DNA of 64,000 nucleotides from Nocardia abscessus (GTDB lineage: Bacteria; Actinomycetota; Actinomycetes; Mycobacteriales; Mycobacteriaceae), in assembly GCF_015477775.1 (NCBI RefSeq), contig NZ_JADLQO010000009.1:62001-126000 (forward strand). The letters run 5' to 3'. Shown here piece by piece: positions 8,153-16,455 of the stretch (positions are counted from its first letter, which is position 1; each line of letters begins with the position of its first letter). The notes beneath the pieces are model-generated. The model searched no databases. It was given only the letters and a program-made list of their open reading frames with translations, and was not told where the DNA came from. The translations under genes and the position numbers were made by a program.

Positions 8153-9091
8153 TTACCACGATTCGATCAGCGGGGCATCATGCTCACGCCGCTGCCATTC
8201 CTCGGTGAGGCGCGCGAGTCGGTCCGGGTTGGCGATGCCGCGCACGCCTGCGACTTTGTCGTCACGGATCTCCAGAATCGTGACGCCCAAGACCCGGTCG
8301 TCCAGCGTGAAGATCATTGCCGGGCAGCCGTTGACCACGGCGGCATGGATCGAGGGCGAACCACCGACGAGTCTCCGCTTTGCCGGAGACGGTGTGAGAC
8401 CGGCCCGCACCGCGCTGGCGATCTGCTGCGGGGTCGAGTACCGGATCAGCTTCTCGGCCAGCCCGCCGGCGCCGTCGGAGGTGCCGGTCGCCTCGTTGGT
8501 CAGCAGCGCGACGAGGCGTTCGGTCCGGCCCGAGGAGGCGGCATCGATGAAAGCCTCGACGATTCGACGGGCGGAGCCATGGTCGATGTCAGTGTCGTTG
8601 CGAGCGGCGGCGATTCGACGCCGCGCTCGGTGGGCGTGTTGCTGACTGGCGGACTCGGTGATGCCGAGAATCTCGGCTACCTCGGCGTGACTGTACGCGA
8701 AGGCTTCGCGTAGCACGTACACAGCCCGTTCGACCGGCGACAGACGTTCCATGAGCATCAGCACCGCCAGGGTCACCGATTCGCGCTGCTCGACGGTGTC
8801 GGCCGGGCCCAGCATCGGGTCACCGTCGAGGAGCGGTTCGGGCATCCAGGCGCCGACCGCGCGTTCGCGCCGCACCTTCGCCGAACGGAGCCGATCGAGC
8901 GCCAGATTGGTGACGATCTTGGTCAGCCATGCCTCGGGGGCCTCGACACGGTCCCGGTCGGCGGCCTGCCACCGCAGGAACGCATCCTGCACCGTGTCCT
9001 CGGCGTCGGCAGCCGAGCCGAGCAGACGATAGGCGAGCGAGGCCAGCCGATTCCGGCTGGCCTCGAAACGCGCCACGGTGGCAGTGTCCAT
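8153..9091 (-). CDS. ECF41-type RNA polymerase sigma factor, SigJ-like (second copy)
   Basis: This 312-residue factor has sigma region 2 from about residue 5, region 4 at about 105-155 and a SnoaL-like C-terminal domain. The ECF41 marks GAWMPEPLL, SDGAGG and NPDRLARL are all present. Its ATG at 9091 lies 10 bp after the stop of the upstream flavoprotein gene, so the pair forms an operon. It is clearly paralogous to 5468-6427 but divergent enough that the two factors may have different targets. The extension is expected to modulate activity in place of an anti-sigma factor. Confidence 0.93.
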   Translation of the reverse strand: MDTATVARFEASRNRLASLAYRLLGSAADAEDTVQDAFLRWQAADRDRVEAPEAWLTKIVTNLALDRLRSAKVRRERAVGAWMPEPLLDGDPMLGPADTVEQRESVTLAVLMLMERLSPVERAVYVLREAFAYSHAEVAEILGITESASQQHAHRARRRIAAARNDTDIDHGSARRIVEAFIDAASSGRTERLVALLTNEATGTSDGAGGLAEKLIRYSTPQQIASAVRAGLTPSPAKRRLVGGSPSIHAAVVNGCPAMIFTLDDRVLGVTILEIRDDKVAGVRGIANPDRLARLTEEWQRREHDAPLIESW

Positions 9092-9101
9092 GGGCAGGAC
9101 T

Positions 9102-10292
9102 TTATCCGGCGACCACGTCGGGCGCGTGCTCTCGGGTGGTGGCCAGGCGGTACTTGTGACTCGGCTTTCCGACGGTGGGATGGCTCACGCTCCAGGCGGC
9201 AGTCCCGAGGATCGCAGACTTGACGCGCGCGGCGGTCCGGCCACGGAGGGCCCCCGGCTTCGATCGCGCGTCACCGTCGACCAGCTGGAAGATCCCGTCC
9301 TTCCGGCCGAGGCTGATGTGGTTGCCGATATACGACAGCGAGGCCGGTGTGATCTTGCGTCCGGTCCGGTCCCCGACGATCGAGGCGATCGCCTGCTTGC
9401 TGGTGGGTCCCGCGGAAGCGCAGGACATCGGATACGGCAGACCGTTATCGCCGATGATGAAGACGCTGTCACCGGCAGCGTAGACATCCGGGTGCGAGAC
9501 CGACCGCATCTGGCGGTCGACCGTGATCTGGCCGTTGGGTTCTACCGCGAGGCCGCTGGCGGCGGCAATCGGGTGCACGGCGAAGCCGGCGGCCCACACG
9601 GTCGCGTCGGAGGCGAAAGCGGTGCCGTCGGCGGCGATCGCCGCCGACGCCTCGACGCGTTCGATGGTGGTGTGCTCGTGGATTGTGATGTCGAATCGAT
9701 CGAAGGCACGCAGCAGGTGACGGCGGGCCTTCGGGCCCAGCCAGCCGCCCAGTTCGCCGCTGGTGGCGAGGCTGACCCGAAGTCCTGGACGGGATTCGGC
9801 GAACTCGGTGGCGGCCTCGATCGCGGTCAGGTTGCCGCCGACTACCAGCAACTTCCCGCCCTCGCCCAGCTCATCCAGGCGCGCGCGCAGGCGCAGCGCG
9901 GCCGGCCGCGCTGCCACGTGGAAGGCGTGCTCGTCGACGCCCGGAATGCCGTGGTCGGCGGCGGTGCTGCCGAGCGTGTAGAGGAGGGTGTCGTATTCGA
10001 GCCGGTCGATGCCCCGGTTGTCGGCGATGGCGACGGTCCGGTGCTCGACGTCGAGTTCGGTCACCCGAGCCACTCGTAGCCGGATGCCGGTGCCCGCGAA
10101 CACCTCCGCCAGCGGCCGGTGGCGGAGATCCTGCCCGGCGGCGAGCTGATGCAGGCGCAGCCGCTCGACGAAATCGGCTTCGGCGTTGACGACGGTGATT
10201 TCGAAGTCGTCGGAGTGGAGTTGGCGGGCCAGGTATCCGGCGGAGAAGGCTCCGGCGTATCCGGCTCCGAGGACGACGATGCGATGCTTCAT
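9102..10292 (-). CDS. NDH-2-like FAD/NAD(P)H-dependent oxidoreductase (copy 2)
   Basis: This 396-residue flavoprotein starts with RIVVLGAGYAGAFSAG. It has a second dinucleotide fold at LLVVGGNLTAIEAA and an AAGDSVF FAD contact near residue 290. ATG 10292 is preceded by AGGAG six nt upstream; a longer frame to 10355 lacks such a site. It forms an operon with the ECF41 factor at 8153-9091. Relative to copy 1 the second nucleotide motif is GGNLTA instead of GGGPTG, so NAD(P)H specificity may differ. The electron acceptor is unknown. Confidence 0.9.
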   Translation of the reverse strand: MKHRIVVLGAGYAGAFSAGYLARQLHSDDFEITVVNAEADFVERLRLHQLAAGQDLRHRPLAEVFAGTGIRLRVARVTELDVEHRTVAIADNRGIDRLEYDTLLYTLGSTAADHGIPGVDEHAFHVAARPAALRLRARLDELGEGGKLLVVGGNLTAIEAATEFAESRPGLRVSLATSGELGGWLGPKARRHLLRAFDRFDITIHEHTTIERVEASAAIAADGTAFASDATVWAAGFAVHPIAAASGLAVEPNGQITVDRQMRSVSHPDVYAAGDSVFIIGDNGLPYPMSCASAGPTSKQAIASIVGDRTGRKITPASLSYIGNHISLGRKDGIFQLVDGDARSKPGALRGRTAARVKSAILGTAAWSVSHPTVGKPSHKYRLATTREHAPDVVAG

Positions 10293-10324
10293 GGTTCGCT
10301 CCTGTCTTGTTCGCGCACTCCCTG

Positions 10325-10351
10325 AACGAGACAGCCCCCGAATTCCTGACA
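10325..10351 (-). promoter_or_regulatory. Candidate ECF41 promoter of flavoprotein copy 2
   Basis: On the minus strand TGTCAGG (10351-10345) and CGTT (10328-10325) are separated by exactly 16 nt, each close to the ECF41 consensus TGTCACA-N16-CGTC. The -35 word is identical to that before copy 1, and the distance to the start codon differs by only three bases. Confidence 0.45.
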
Positions 10352-10643
10352 GCATCGACCAGCGGCGTGGATCACACTCCAGGCTCGCTCGGCGGAGGCG
10401 AACCCACGCTGGGCTACGGGTCGCTCTGTCTCTTGGAACGGCCGCGGCTTCAGCGGCGAGCCGAGGGTCTTGTACTCGGGGTTGCTGAGCGTCCGGGCGG
10501 CGATTGGTGCGCGAGCCTCCGGGGTGCGGTGCCTGATCGCCGCGGTCCGGTGAGTGCTGGGATCACGTCGGTGGTCAGTGGCCGCCCGTTAGACATCCGG
10601 GGAGTGGCAATAGGAGCTGATCTAGGCCACTCAACTCAGCTCC
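10352..10643. other. Intergenic region upstream of flavoprotein copy 2
   Basis: About 290 bp between the candidate promoter and repeat copy B. No frame has a ribosome site or recognisable protein content. A TCACA half-site at 10372-10376 is the only possible regulatory word noticed. Confidence 0.3.
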
Positions 10644-10816
10644 ATTCATCAAGCGTCACAGTGACGTTGGCGGACGTTCGGGTCTCGGACAAACCGCTTG
10701 GAGGCTTTTCGCGTCGCTCGGTTCGTCGGCCGAACTGCGCTGAGATGCGCGGTGGCCGCAGCCCTGGGCCGGTTCGGCAACGCGTGGCGTAGCGAGGCCG
10801 CCGCTGCTGCGGTCGA
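10644..10816 (+). repeat. Dispersed repeat, copy B (~173 bp)
   Basis: Second copy of the repeat at 3879-4062, same orientation, again carrying CGTCACAGTGACG (10654-10666) near its 5' end and ending GCCGCCGCTGCTGCGGTCGA. The sequence diverges completely outside these limits. It lies immediately upstream of the operator-rich region of the coiled-coil gene. A further copy of the 13-bp dyad, in reverse orientation, lies inside that gene at 11234-11246. Confidence 0.8.
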
Positions 10817-10866
10817 GGGGGCGCGTCCAGGGGTACCCAGTTTTCGAGGGATTCCGTTTGTAATTT

Positions 10867-11065
10867 GTTTCGTCATCACAAACGCTACGAAACGAATTAG
10901 TTTCGGAGAACTCGATCTTCGCTGGAACCTCTGACCGCCGATAAGGTTCACTTATCGGCGGTCAGGACATGCGCGACTACTCACCGGCCCTCCGGTCCGG
11001 GCGAGTTCGACACGTGGATTTCGTTTCGTAGAGATTCGTCATGAAAAACGAAACAAACGCTACGA
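10867..11065. promoter_or_regulatory. Operator-like repeated words upstream of the coiled-coil gene
   Basis: The 13-mer ACAAACGCTACGA occurs twice in direct orientation (10878-10890 and 11053-11065). Copies of GTTTCGT and CGAAAC in both orientations surround it (10867-10873, about 10889-10894, 10901-10905, 11023-11029). The last copy ends five bases before the GTG start. KfrA-type coiled-coil plasmid proteins are known to repress their own promoters through repeats, so autoregulation is a reasonable inference. Confidence 0.5.
10931..10965. repeat. Perfect 15-bp inverted repeat, dif-like recombination core or hairpin
   Basis: CTGACCGCCGATAAG (10931-10945) is followed by GTTCA and then its exact reverse complement (10951-10965). 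Seen as a Xer-type site, the inner half-site ends are ATAA and TTAT around a 7-bp centre (GGTTCAC), which is how dif sites are built. Seen as a terminator, it lacks a T-tract in both directions. It lies between repeat copy B and a plasmid-like gene, which favours a recombination or partition site. Unproven. Confidence 0.5.
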
Positions 11066-11069
11066 TTTC

Positions 11070-12194
11070 GTGGTGTCGAACGTGTGCAACTATCCGGGCT
11101 GTTCCCGTCCCATCACGCGAGGAGCGGGGCCCGGCCGTCCCTCGGAGTACTGTGACCGCGCCGATCACACGCGCTGGCGCGCCTGGCGGGAACGGCAACG
11201 GCAGCAACAGGAATCGGAAGAGACGACCGCTGCCGTCACTGTGACGCAACCGGGCCCGGTGACCGCCGCCCGCTTGCGCGCCGATGAGTTGCTCACCCAG
11301 TTCCGTGGGCTCGCCGAACAGCTGAACACCACGCTGAATGCCGCCGTCGCGGAGTTGTCCACGCTCGCCGATCCCGCCATCGCCGAGGCCCAGGTGCAGG
11401 CAGTCCAGGTCGACGCGGCACGGAGGATCGCGGAGGCGGAAGGCGCTACCGTGGCGGCCGAGCAGGCGCGGCGGGAGGCGCAGGAGGCCAGGGACCTGGC
11501 CGAATCCGCCGCCGAGGACGCGGCAAGCGCCGCCGAACAGGCCGAAGCGCTGATCGCCGAGGCGAACTCGGCGCGCGACGACGCGCTGCGCGAGGTCGAA
11601 CGGGTCACCAAACAGGCCGCCGACGAGGTGTTCGCCGCACGCAGCGACGCCGAAGCCGAGGTCCGCGCCGCGCGCCGCGCGTCCGCCGAGCAGACCGAAC
11701 GCATCGAACAGCAAGCCGCGGAACAAGTCCAGCGCGCCGAGCGCCGCGCGGAAACCGAGATCGCGCACGCCCAGCAGGAAGCGGCGGCGCGGGTCGCGGC
11801 CGCGCGGTCCGAACGCGATCTCGCCGCGCAGCGCGCGGCCGACGCCGAACGAGCGACCGAGCGCGCCGAACAAGCCGCCGCCGAGCGCGCCGAAGCCGCC
11901 GAGGAGGCACGCGCCGAATGGCGCCGAGTCCGCGCCGAGCTCGACGCCACCCGGGCCGAACTCACCGAAACCCGTCGCGCCGCGGCGGCCGAACTCGCCG
12001 CCGCCCGAGCCGAGGCCGCCGCCGCCGTAGAGAAGGCACGCGCCGAAACCGCCGAGCGTCTCCAAGCGCTCGACGAGGCCCGCACCCAGACCCTCGCCCG
12101 CGCCGAACGCGCCGAAGCCCAACTCGACGAACTGCTCGCCGAGACTCGCCGCAAATCGGCCGCTACCGAACCGGACGATCGCCACGACGGCTGA
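11070..12194 (+). CDS. KfrA-like long coiled-coil protein with N-terminal Cys/His motif
   Basis: The 374-residue product begins with a probable zinc knuckle: Cys6, Cys11, Cys28 and His33 around a GPGRPSEYC core. The rest, from about residue 60 to 365, is almost uninterrupted Ala/Glu/Arg-rich coiled coil. KfrA-type plasmid proteins likewise pair a small N-terminal DNA-binding domain with a long coiled coil and autoregulate. GTG at 11070 is the first start in frame; no Shine-Dalgarno is visible, so the mRNA may be leaderless. Repeated operator-like words and a perfect dyad lie directly upstream. It is likely a DNA-binding or structural protein from an integrated plasmid or element; the precise role is unknown. 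Confidence 0.75.
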   Translation: MVSNVCNYPGCSRPITRGAGPGRPSEYCDRADHTRWRAWRERQRQQQESEETTAAVTVTQPGPVTAARLRADELLTQFRGLAEQLNTTLNAAVAELSTLADPAIAEAQVQAVQVDAARRIAEAEGATVAAEQARREAQEARDLAESAAEDAASAAEQAEALIAEANSARDDALREVERVTKQAADEVFAARSDAEAEVRAARRASAEQTERIEQQAAEQVQRAERRAETEIAHAQQEAAARVAAARSERDLAAQRAADAERATERAEQAAAERAEAAEEARAEWRRVRAELDATRAELTETRRAAAAELAAARAEAAAAVEKARAETAERLQALDEARTQTLARAERAEAQLDELLAETRRKSAATEPDDRHDG

Positions 12195-12581
12195 CCAGCG
12201 CAATGCCCGGTCCAGACTCCCGGTACGCAGTGTGCGACTCGGAGGAGGACTCGGGCATGTCGGTCATACGCTCTCCCTCGCACACGGACTCGGATCCCCG
12301 CACGACGGAACGTCCTACACCGACATCCCGGTAGGCGAGCGGATCGTGCGGGTCGGCCGACTGTTGGAGCCCACTGCCGCACCGGACGAAGTGGCGACCG
12401 CCGGTAAGGTCAGCGCTCCGTGGCATGTCGACGAGGTGACCGCCGCACGCGGCGTATTCCTCTGGACGGCCCGGTGATTCGGGAAAGCCGACTCGCTCCT
12501 GGCCCCATCGGCCTACGACGAACAGGCGCCCAGCCGGGGCAAATAGATCGCTAACCCCGGACTCGGTCATACCATGTAGCT
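12195..12581. other. Intergenic region, possible small gene
   Basis: About 390 bp. A plus-strand frame at 12232-12477 (81 aa) ends in a moderately protein-like stretch (YTDIPVGERIVRVGRLLEP) but has no good ribosome site. A strong AGGAGGA at 12240-12249 precedes an ATG at 12258 that opens only a 25-codon frame. Neither is convincing; a degraded gene is possible. Confidence 0.25.
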
Positions 12582-13178
12582 ATGCCCGAAACCGAAGTCG
12601 AAGGGCGTACGGAACCACTGGCCGGCGAAGCGCGGCAGACGGTACTGGTGGCCGGTGCCTGTTCGATGATCATGGGTGTGGCCCTGGCGGTGTGGCCGCA
12701 CAAGTCGTTGCCGACAGCGGAACTGCTGTCCGGTGGCTATCTGCTACTCAACGGGATTGTTCAGCTGGTCGTCGCGGTCGGCGCTCGTTTCGCCACACCG
12801 CTGCGAGTGCTGGTGCTCGTGAGTGGGGTCCTGTCGGCTCTGCTGGGGATGTTGTGCTTCGCCGGTGGGAATTCGACTCTGTTGCTGTCGTTCTGGATCG
12901 GGTTGGCGTGGGCGATTCGCGGAATCTGCCATGCCACCGTGGCGGTGTGGTTCGACGACCTGCCCGGTCGCGGGCGGCAGGAGCTGTTCGGCCTGGCCAC
13001 ACTGGCATTCGGCGTGCTGGTCGGTGCGCTGCCGTTCGAGTCCCTGGACGCACTCGGCTGGGTGGCCGGAGCCTGCCTGCTCGCGATCGGTGCCACCGAA
13101 GCGTTCTTCGCCGCGGGCAGCGGACGTGATCCGGTCGCGGCACCTGGCGTGGCGCCGTCCGTGCACCTGCACGGCTGA
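12582..13178 (+). CDS. HdeD-like (DUF308) membrane protein
   Basis: The 198-residue protein has six hydrophobic helices in three pairs between about residues 20 and 175, with an internal repeat of the type GLAWAIRGICHATVAVWF. This is the DUF308/HdeD fold, known from the enterobacterial acid-resistance membrane protein HdeD. Actinobacterial members are common and largely uncharacterised. It lies just upstream of the S8 protease gene on the same strand (54 bp gap) and may be co-transcribed. The assignment is by topology and motif. Confidence 0.75.
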   Translation: MPETEVEGRTEPLAGEARQTVLVAGACSMIMGVALAVWPHKSLPTAELLSGGYLLLNGIVQLVVAVGARFATPLRVLVLVSGVLSALLGMLCFAGGNSTLLLSFWIGLAWAIRGICHATVAVWFDDLPGRGRQELFGLATLAFGVLVGALPFESLDALGWVAGACLLAIGATEAFFAAGSGRDPVAAPGVAPSVHLHG

Positions 13179-13232
13179 GCCGCACACCGCGCCCGGTGGC
13201 GGGCCATCCGCAACCCAGGTTGACTGGAAGCC

Positions 13233-14663
13233 ATGGCATCCCAGCATTCCGAGCTCCGGTCGCCCGCAGAGCTGATCGTGGTCACCCATGGCGCCGACAC
13301 CGCGATCACACCGACCGCCCTGCGCGACAGCCGCAGCGTGCAAGCACATCTGGGCGAACTGCTTCCCGCCGGAGCCGAACTGGTGCGCGTCTTCGGACCG
13401 GCCAACCGCTTGGAGCGCAGGCTCACCGGCACGGCGCACGAGGGCGCCGGTGCGGAGTACCTCCATTACTTCTCCGTCCAGGGCGTCACCGGCGAGCTCG
13501 ATGAGCTGGCCGCGCGGTTGCGCGCCGCCGACGAGGTGGCGGCGGCGTATGTGAAGCCGCCCGCCGAACCGCCGATCGCGCCGGAAGACGCGGTGGCTGT
13601 CATCGAGCGCTCGACCGACGAAGCGCCCCCGGTGACCCCGGATTTCGGTGAACGGCAGGGCTACCTGGACGCTGCCCCGCAGGGAATCGACGCCCGCTGG
13701 GCCTGGACGGTGCCCGGTGGCCGCGGGACCGGCGTGCGCGTGGTGGACATCGAGGGCGCGTGGCGGTTCACCCACGAGGACTTGCGGGTCAACCAGGGCG
13801 GTGTGATCGGCGGCAGCTCCGCATCGCAGCAGGGCTGGCGCGACCACGGCACGGCCGTCGCCGGTGCGATCAGCGGCGACGTGAACGCCTACGGGATCAC
13901 CGGCATCGTGCCGGAGGCATACATCCGCGCGGTGTCGATCTTCGGATCGGGGTCGGCGGCCGCCATCCGCTCGGCCGCGGACGTGCTGAACCCCGGCGAT
14001 GTGATCCTGCTCGAAGTGCACCGTCCCGGACCGCGTTTCGCCTTCGCCAACCGGGCGGATCAACGCGGGTACATCGCGATCGAATGGTGGCCCGACGACG
14101 CCGCGGCGATCCGGTACGCGGTCGGCAAAGGCGTCGTCGTGGTGGAGGCCGGTGGGAACGGCGGCGAGGATCTCGACGCCGCGCTCTACGACACCCGGCC
14201 CGCGGAGTTCCCCAGCACCTGGCGCAATCCGTTCCGCGGCGGCGAGGCCGACTCGGGAGCGATCATCGTCGGAGCCGGGGCACCCCCGCCCGGATTCCAC
14301 GGCCGCGACCACGGCCCGGCTCGCTCCCGATTGGAATTCTCCAACTATGGTGAGCGAGTCGACGTGCAGGGATGGGGCCTGGAAGTCACCACCACCGGGT
14401 ACGGCGACCTACAGGGCGGTCCGGACGAGGACCTCTGGTACACCGATGTGTTCAGCGGAACCTCGAGCGCGTCCCCGATCGTTGCCGGCGCGGTCACGAG
14501 TTACCAAGGAATGAGCGCTGCCGCGGCCGGGCGCAAGAAGCCCGCCGAGGTGCGCGCCCGGCTGCGCGAAACCGGCTCGCCGCAAACCGATGCGCCGGAA
14601 CGGCCCGTCACCCAGCGCATCGGCAACCTCCCCGATCTGAAGTCGATGATCCTGCCGCGGTAG
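13233..14663 (+). CDS. S8 family subtilisin-like serine protease, no signal peptide
   Basis: The 476-residue protein has the complete subtilisin triad: Asp172 (VVDIEGAW), His205 (DHGTAVAG), oxyanion Asn309 (EAGGNGG) and nucleophile Ser411 (FSGTSSASP). The first ~145 residues form an unrelated N-terminal domain. No signal peptide or transmembrane helix is seen, unlike mycosins or secreted subtilases, so the enzyme is probably intracellular or exported by an unusual route. ATG 13233 has GGAAG upstream. An intracellular protease acting on a specific partner, or self-processing of the N-terminal domain, is possible. Confidence 0.9.
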   Translation: MASQHSELRSPAELIVVTHGADTAITPTALRDSRSVQAHLGELLPAGAELVRVFGPANRLERRLTGTAHEGAGAEYLHYFSVQGVTGELDELAARLRAADEVAAAYVKPPAEPPIAPEDAVAVIERSTDEAPPVTPDFGERQGYLDAAPQGIDARWAWTVPGGRGTGVRVVDIEGAWRFTHEDLRVNQGGVIGGSSASQQGWRDHGTAVAGAISGDVNAYGITGIVPEAYIRAVSIFGSGSAAAIRSAADVLNPGDVILLEVHRPGPRFAFANRADQRGYIAIEWWPDDAAAIRYAVGKGVVVVEAGGNGGEDLDAALYDTRPAEFPSTWRNPFRGGEADSGAIIVGAGAPPPGFHGRDHGPARSRLEFSNYGERVDVQGWGLEVTTTGYGDLQGGPDEDLWYTDVFSGTSSASPIVAGAVTSYQGMSAAAAGRKKPAEVRARLRETGSPQTDAPERPVTQRIGNLPDLKSMILPR

Positions 14664-14889
14664 GCCGGAACGAATTTCTGACGAATCGCGGGACGGGAAC
14701 AGATCGCGACGAGTCGGCCATTCGCGTAGGCCGATTCCGTATGCCTCAATCGGACAGAGGGAAAGTTGCGCATATCGGAATCGGCTCGCTCGATCGCGTG
14801 TGCCGTGGTTTTCGGTTTCGCGAACTGGCCGCCGACCCACGAATGGCCGGGGAGGACAGGGATCTTTCGTGCCTGTTGTCGCGCGACGG

Positions 14890-15726
14890 TCAGCCCACGC
14901 GTGCGGCCGGCAGCAGTTCCAGCAGCAGCTGGGCGAATTCGGCGGGCGCGTCGGTGAATCCGCTGTGACCGCCGGGGAACTCGATCAGCGGGATGTGCAG
15001 CCGCGCGGCGAGTGCCTCCGCGGGACGGCGGGGAAGCTTGCCCTTGCTGTCGCGGCCCGCGCCCAGCACCAGACGGTCGGTGACCGACGCCAAAGCCGCC
15101 ACGTTCGGCAGGTAGGACGTGATCGGACGCAGTTCGTGCGCGATGCTGCGCGGGGCGTTGGCGTGCAGCCGTTCGATCATCGCGGCGGTGCGCGGCGCCA
15201 GGTCGGCCGGATCCGGCATGTCGACGCCACCACCGATCCGCTCGAGGAAGCGCGCGCCCGCGGCGGCCAGCCCCTCGGTGGCGAACAGGTCGCACACTTC
15301 CTCGACGAACGCCTTGTGCTCGGCGGCGTCGGGTAGCACACCGAACGACGGCGGCTCGTGTGCGATCACCAGCCGCAACCGCCGCGGATGCCGGGCGAGC
15401 AGGTCCAGCGCGACCACCGCCCCACCGCTGCCGCCGAATACGTACGCCTCTTCGCCTTCGGGCGTGAGGTGTTCCAGCAGCCGGTGGGCGTCCTCGCTCT
15501 GCACCTCGACCTCGATGTCGGCCGGCGGTCCGGGGTCGAGCGCACTGCGGGAGTAGCCGCGCGGATCCACCGTCACCACGGTGAAGTGTTCGGCGAGCGG
15601 CTCGACGACGGGATCGAAAACCGCCGCGTCGCCTCCGCTGCCGGGCAGCAACAGCAGCACCGGCCCCGCACCGCTCACCTCGTAGTACAGCGTGGCCCCT
15701 GGGACCTTCACCGTCTCGGATCTCAT
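14890..15726 (-). CDS. Alpha/beta-hydrolase fold enzyme (copy 1)
   Basis: The 278-residue protein shows an LLLLPGSGGD oxyanion segment, nucleophile Ser100 in GGSGG, and catalytic His254 in FPGGHSGF. Its ATG (15726) overlaps the stop of the TetR gene (ATGA), so the two are translationally coupled. A second, clearly related hydrolase is transcribed divergently from the same regulator, so both are probably controlled by it. Candidate activities are esterase, lactonase or epoxide/haloalkane-type hydrolysis; the sequence does not settle which. Confidence 0.85.
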   Translation of the reverse strand: MRSETVKVPGATLYYEVSGAGPVLLLLPGSGGDAAVFDPVVEPLAEHFTVVTVDPRGYSRSALDPGPPADIEVEVQSEDAHRLLEHLTPEGEEAYVFGGSGGAVVALDLLARHPRRLRLVIAHEPPSFGVLPDAAEHKAFVEEVCDLFATEGLAAAGARFLERIGGGVDMPDPADLAPRTAAMIERLHANAPRSIAHELRPITSYLPNVAALASVTDRLVLGAGRDSKGKLPRRPAEALAARLHIPLIEFPGGHSGFTDAPAEFAQLLLELLPAARVG

Positions 15727-16310
15727 GATTTCTCCTTGTCGCCGGTCGGCCACTGCTCGAGCGTGATGTGCAGGGCGTCGATGATGCGTTCCCAGGACTC
15801 GGCGGTGGGGCGCGCGTGCCCGAAACCACCGGTCGCCTCCAGCACGCTGTATCCGTGGAAGGTGCTGCGCAGCAGGCGGACCGCGTCGGTCCGGTCGGGT
15901 TCGGCCAGACCGTAGGCGCGCAGCATCCCGTAGGTCAGCTCGACGGCGCGCAACGCGCCGGTCGCGGTGCGCGCCACCTCGGGGTCGAACGGGAGCTGGG
16001 TCGCGGCGTAACGGCCGGGAAAGCGCAGTGCGAAGTCGCGCCAGGCGTGGGCGTAGGCGGCGAGCGCGTCGCGACCGGCGCGACCGGCGATCGCGGCGGC
16101 GATCGACTCGGTCTTCTCCGTGGCGGCCAGCACGGCCACTCGGGTGCGCAGATCGCGGAGATTCTTGACGTGCGAATACAGACTCGCGTCCTGAACGCCG
16201 AACTTCTTGGCCACCGCCGACATGGTGACGTTGTCCAGCCCGATCTCGTCGGCGAGATCGGCCGCGGCCCGTGTGATCCGCTCGGCGGTCAGCCCCGCTC
16301 GCGCCATCAT
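15723..16310 (-). CDS. TetR/AcrR family regulator
   Basis: The 195-residue protein has an N-terminal TetR helix-turn-helix (about 8-55, including MSAVAKKFGVQDASLYSHVKN) and a C-terminal ligand domain with RSTFHGYSVLEATGGFG of the TetR_C/WHG type. It sits between two paralogous alpha/beta hydrolases, one coupled downstream and one divergent. The shared intergenic region has nested inverted repeats around 16326-16365. It is expected to repress both hydrolase units and itself until a small ligand binds. Confidence 0.9.
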   Translation of the reverse strand: MMARAGLTAERITRAAADLADEIGLDNVTMSAVAKKFGVQDASLYSHVKNLRDLRTRVAVLAATEKTESIAAAIAGRAGRDALAAYAHAWRDFALRFPGRYAATQLPFDPEVARTATGALRAVELTYGMLRAYGLAEPDRTDAVRLLRSTFHGYSVLEATGGFGHARPTAESWERIIDALHITLEQWPTGDKEKS

Positions 16311-16325
16311 GTGCCCACCTCCAGG

Positions 16326-16365
16326 AAACTAGGACAATTAGTTTATAACCTAGAGAACCTAGGTT
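16326..16365. promoter_or_regulatory. Probable TetR operator between divergent genes
   Basis: Two inverted repeats lie side by side: AAACTA-N7-TAGTTT (16326-16344) and AACCTAG-N5-CTAGGTT (16347-16365). Related half-sites (CTAG cores) suggest one protein binds both. The sequence is unusually A/T-rich for this genome and contains likely promoter words for both directions. Confidence 0.6.
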
Positions 16366-16455
16366 TCGCAATCGTGGCGAGGCCTGGCGATGAATCCCAC
16401 TCGTGCGCACCGTCTGCATTCGCGGACGGGAAAACCGATCGCACGAGGAGAATTC

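Noticed and set aside
11070..12194. SMC/Spo0J-type partition ATPase
   Set aside because: The coiled-coil protein has no Walker motifs or ParB motifs; only a short Cys/His head and helix.
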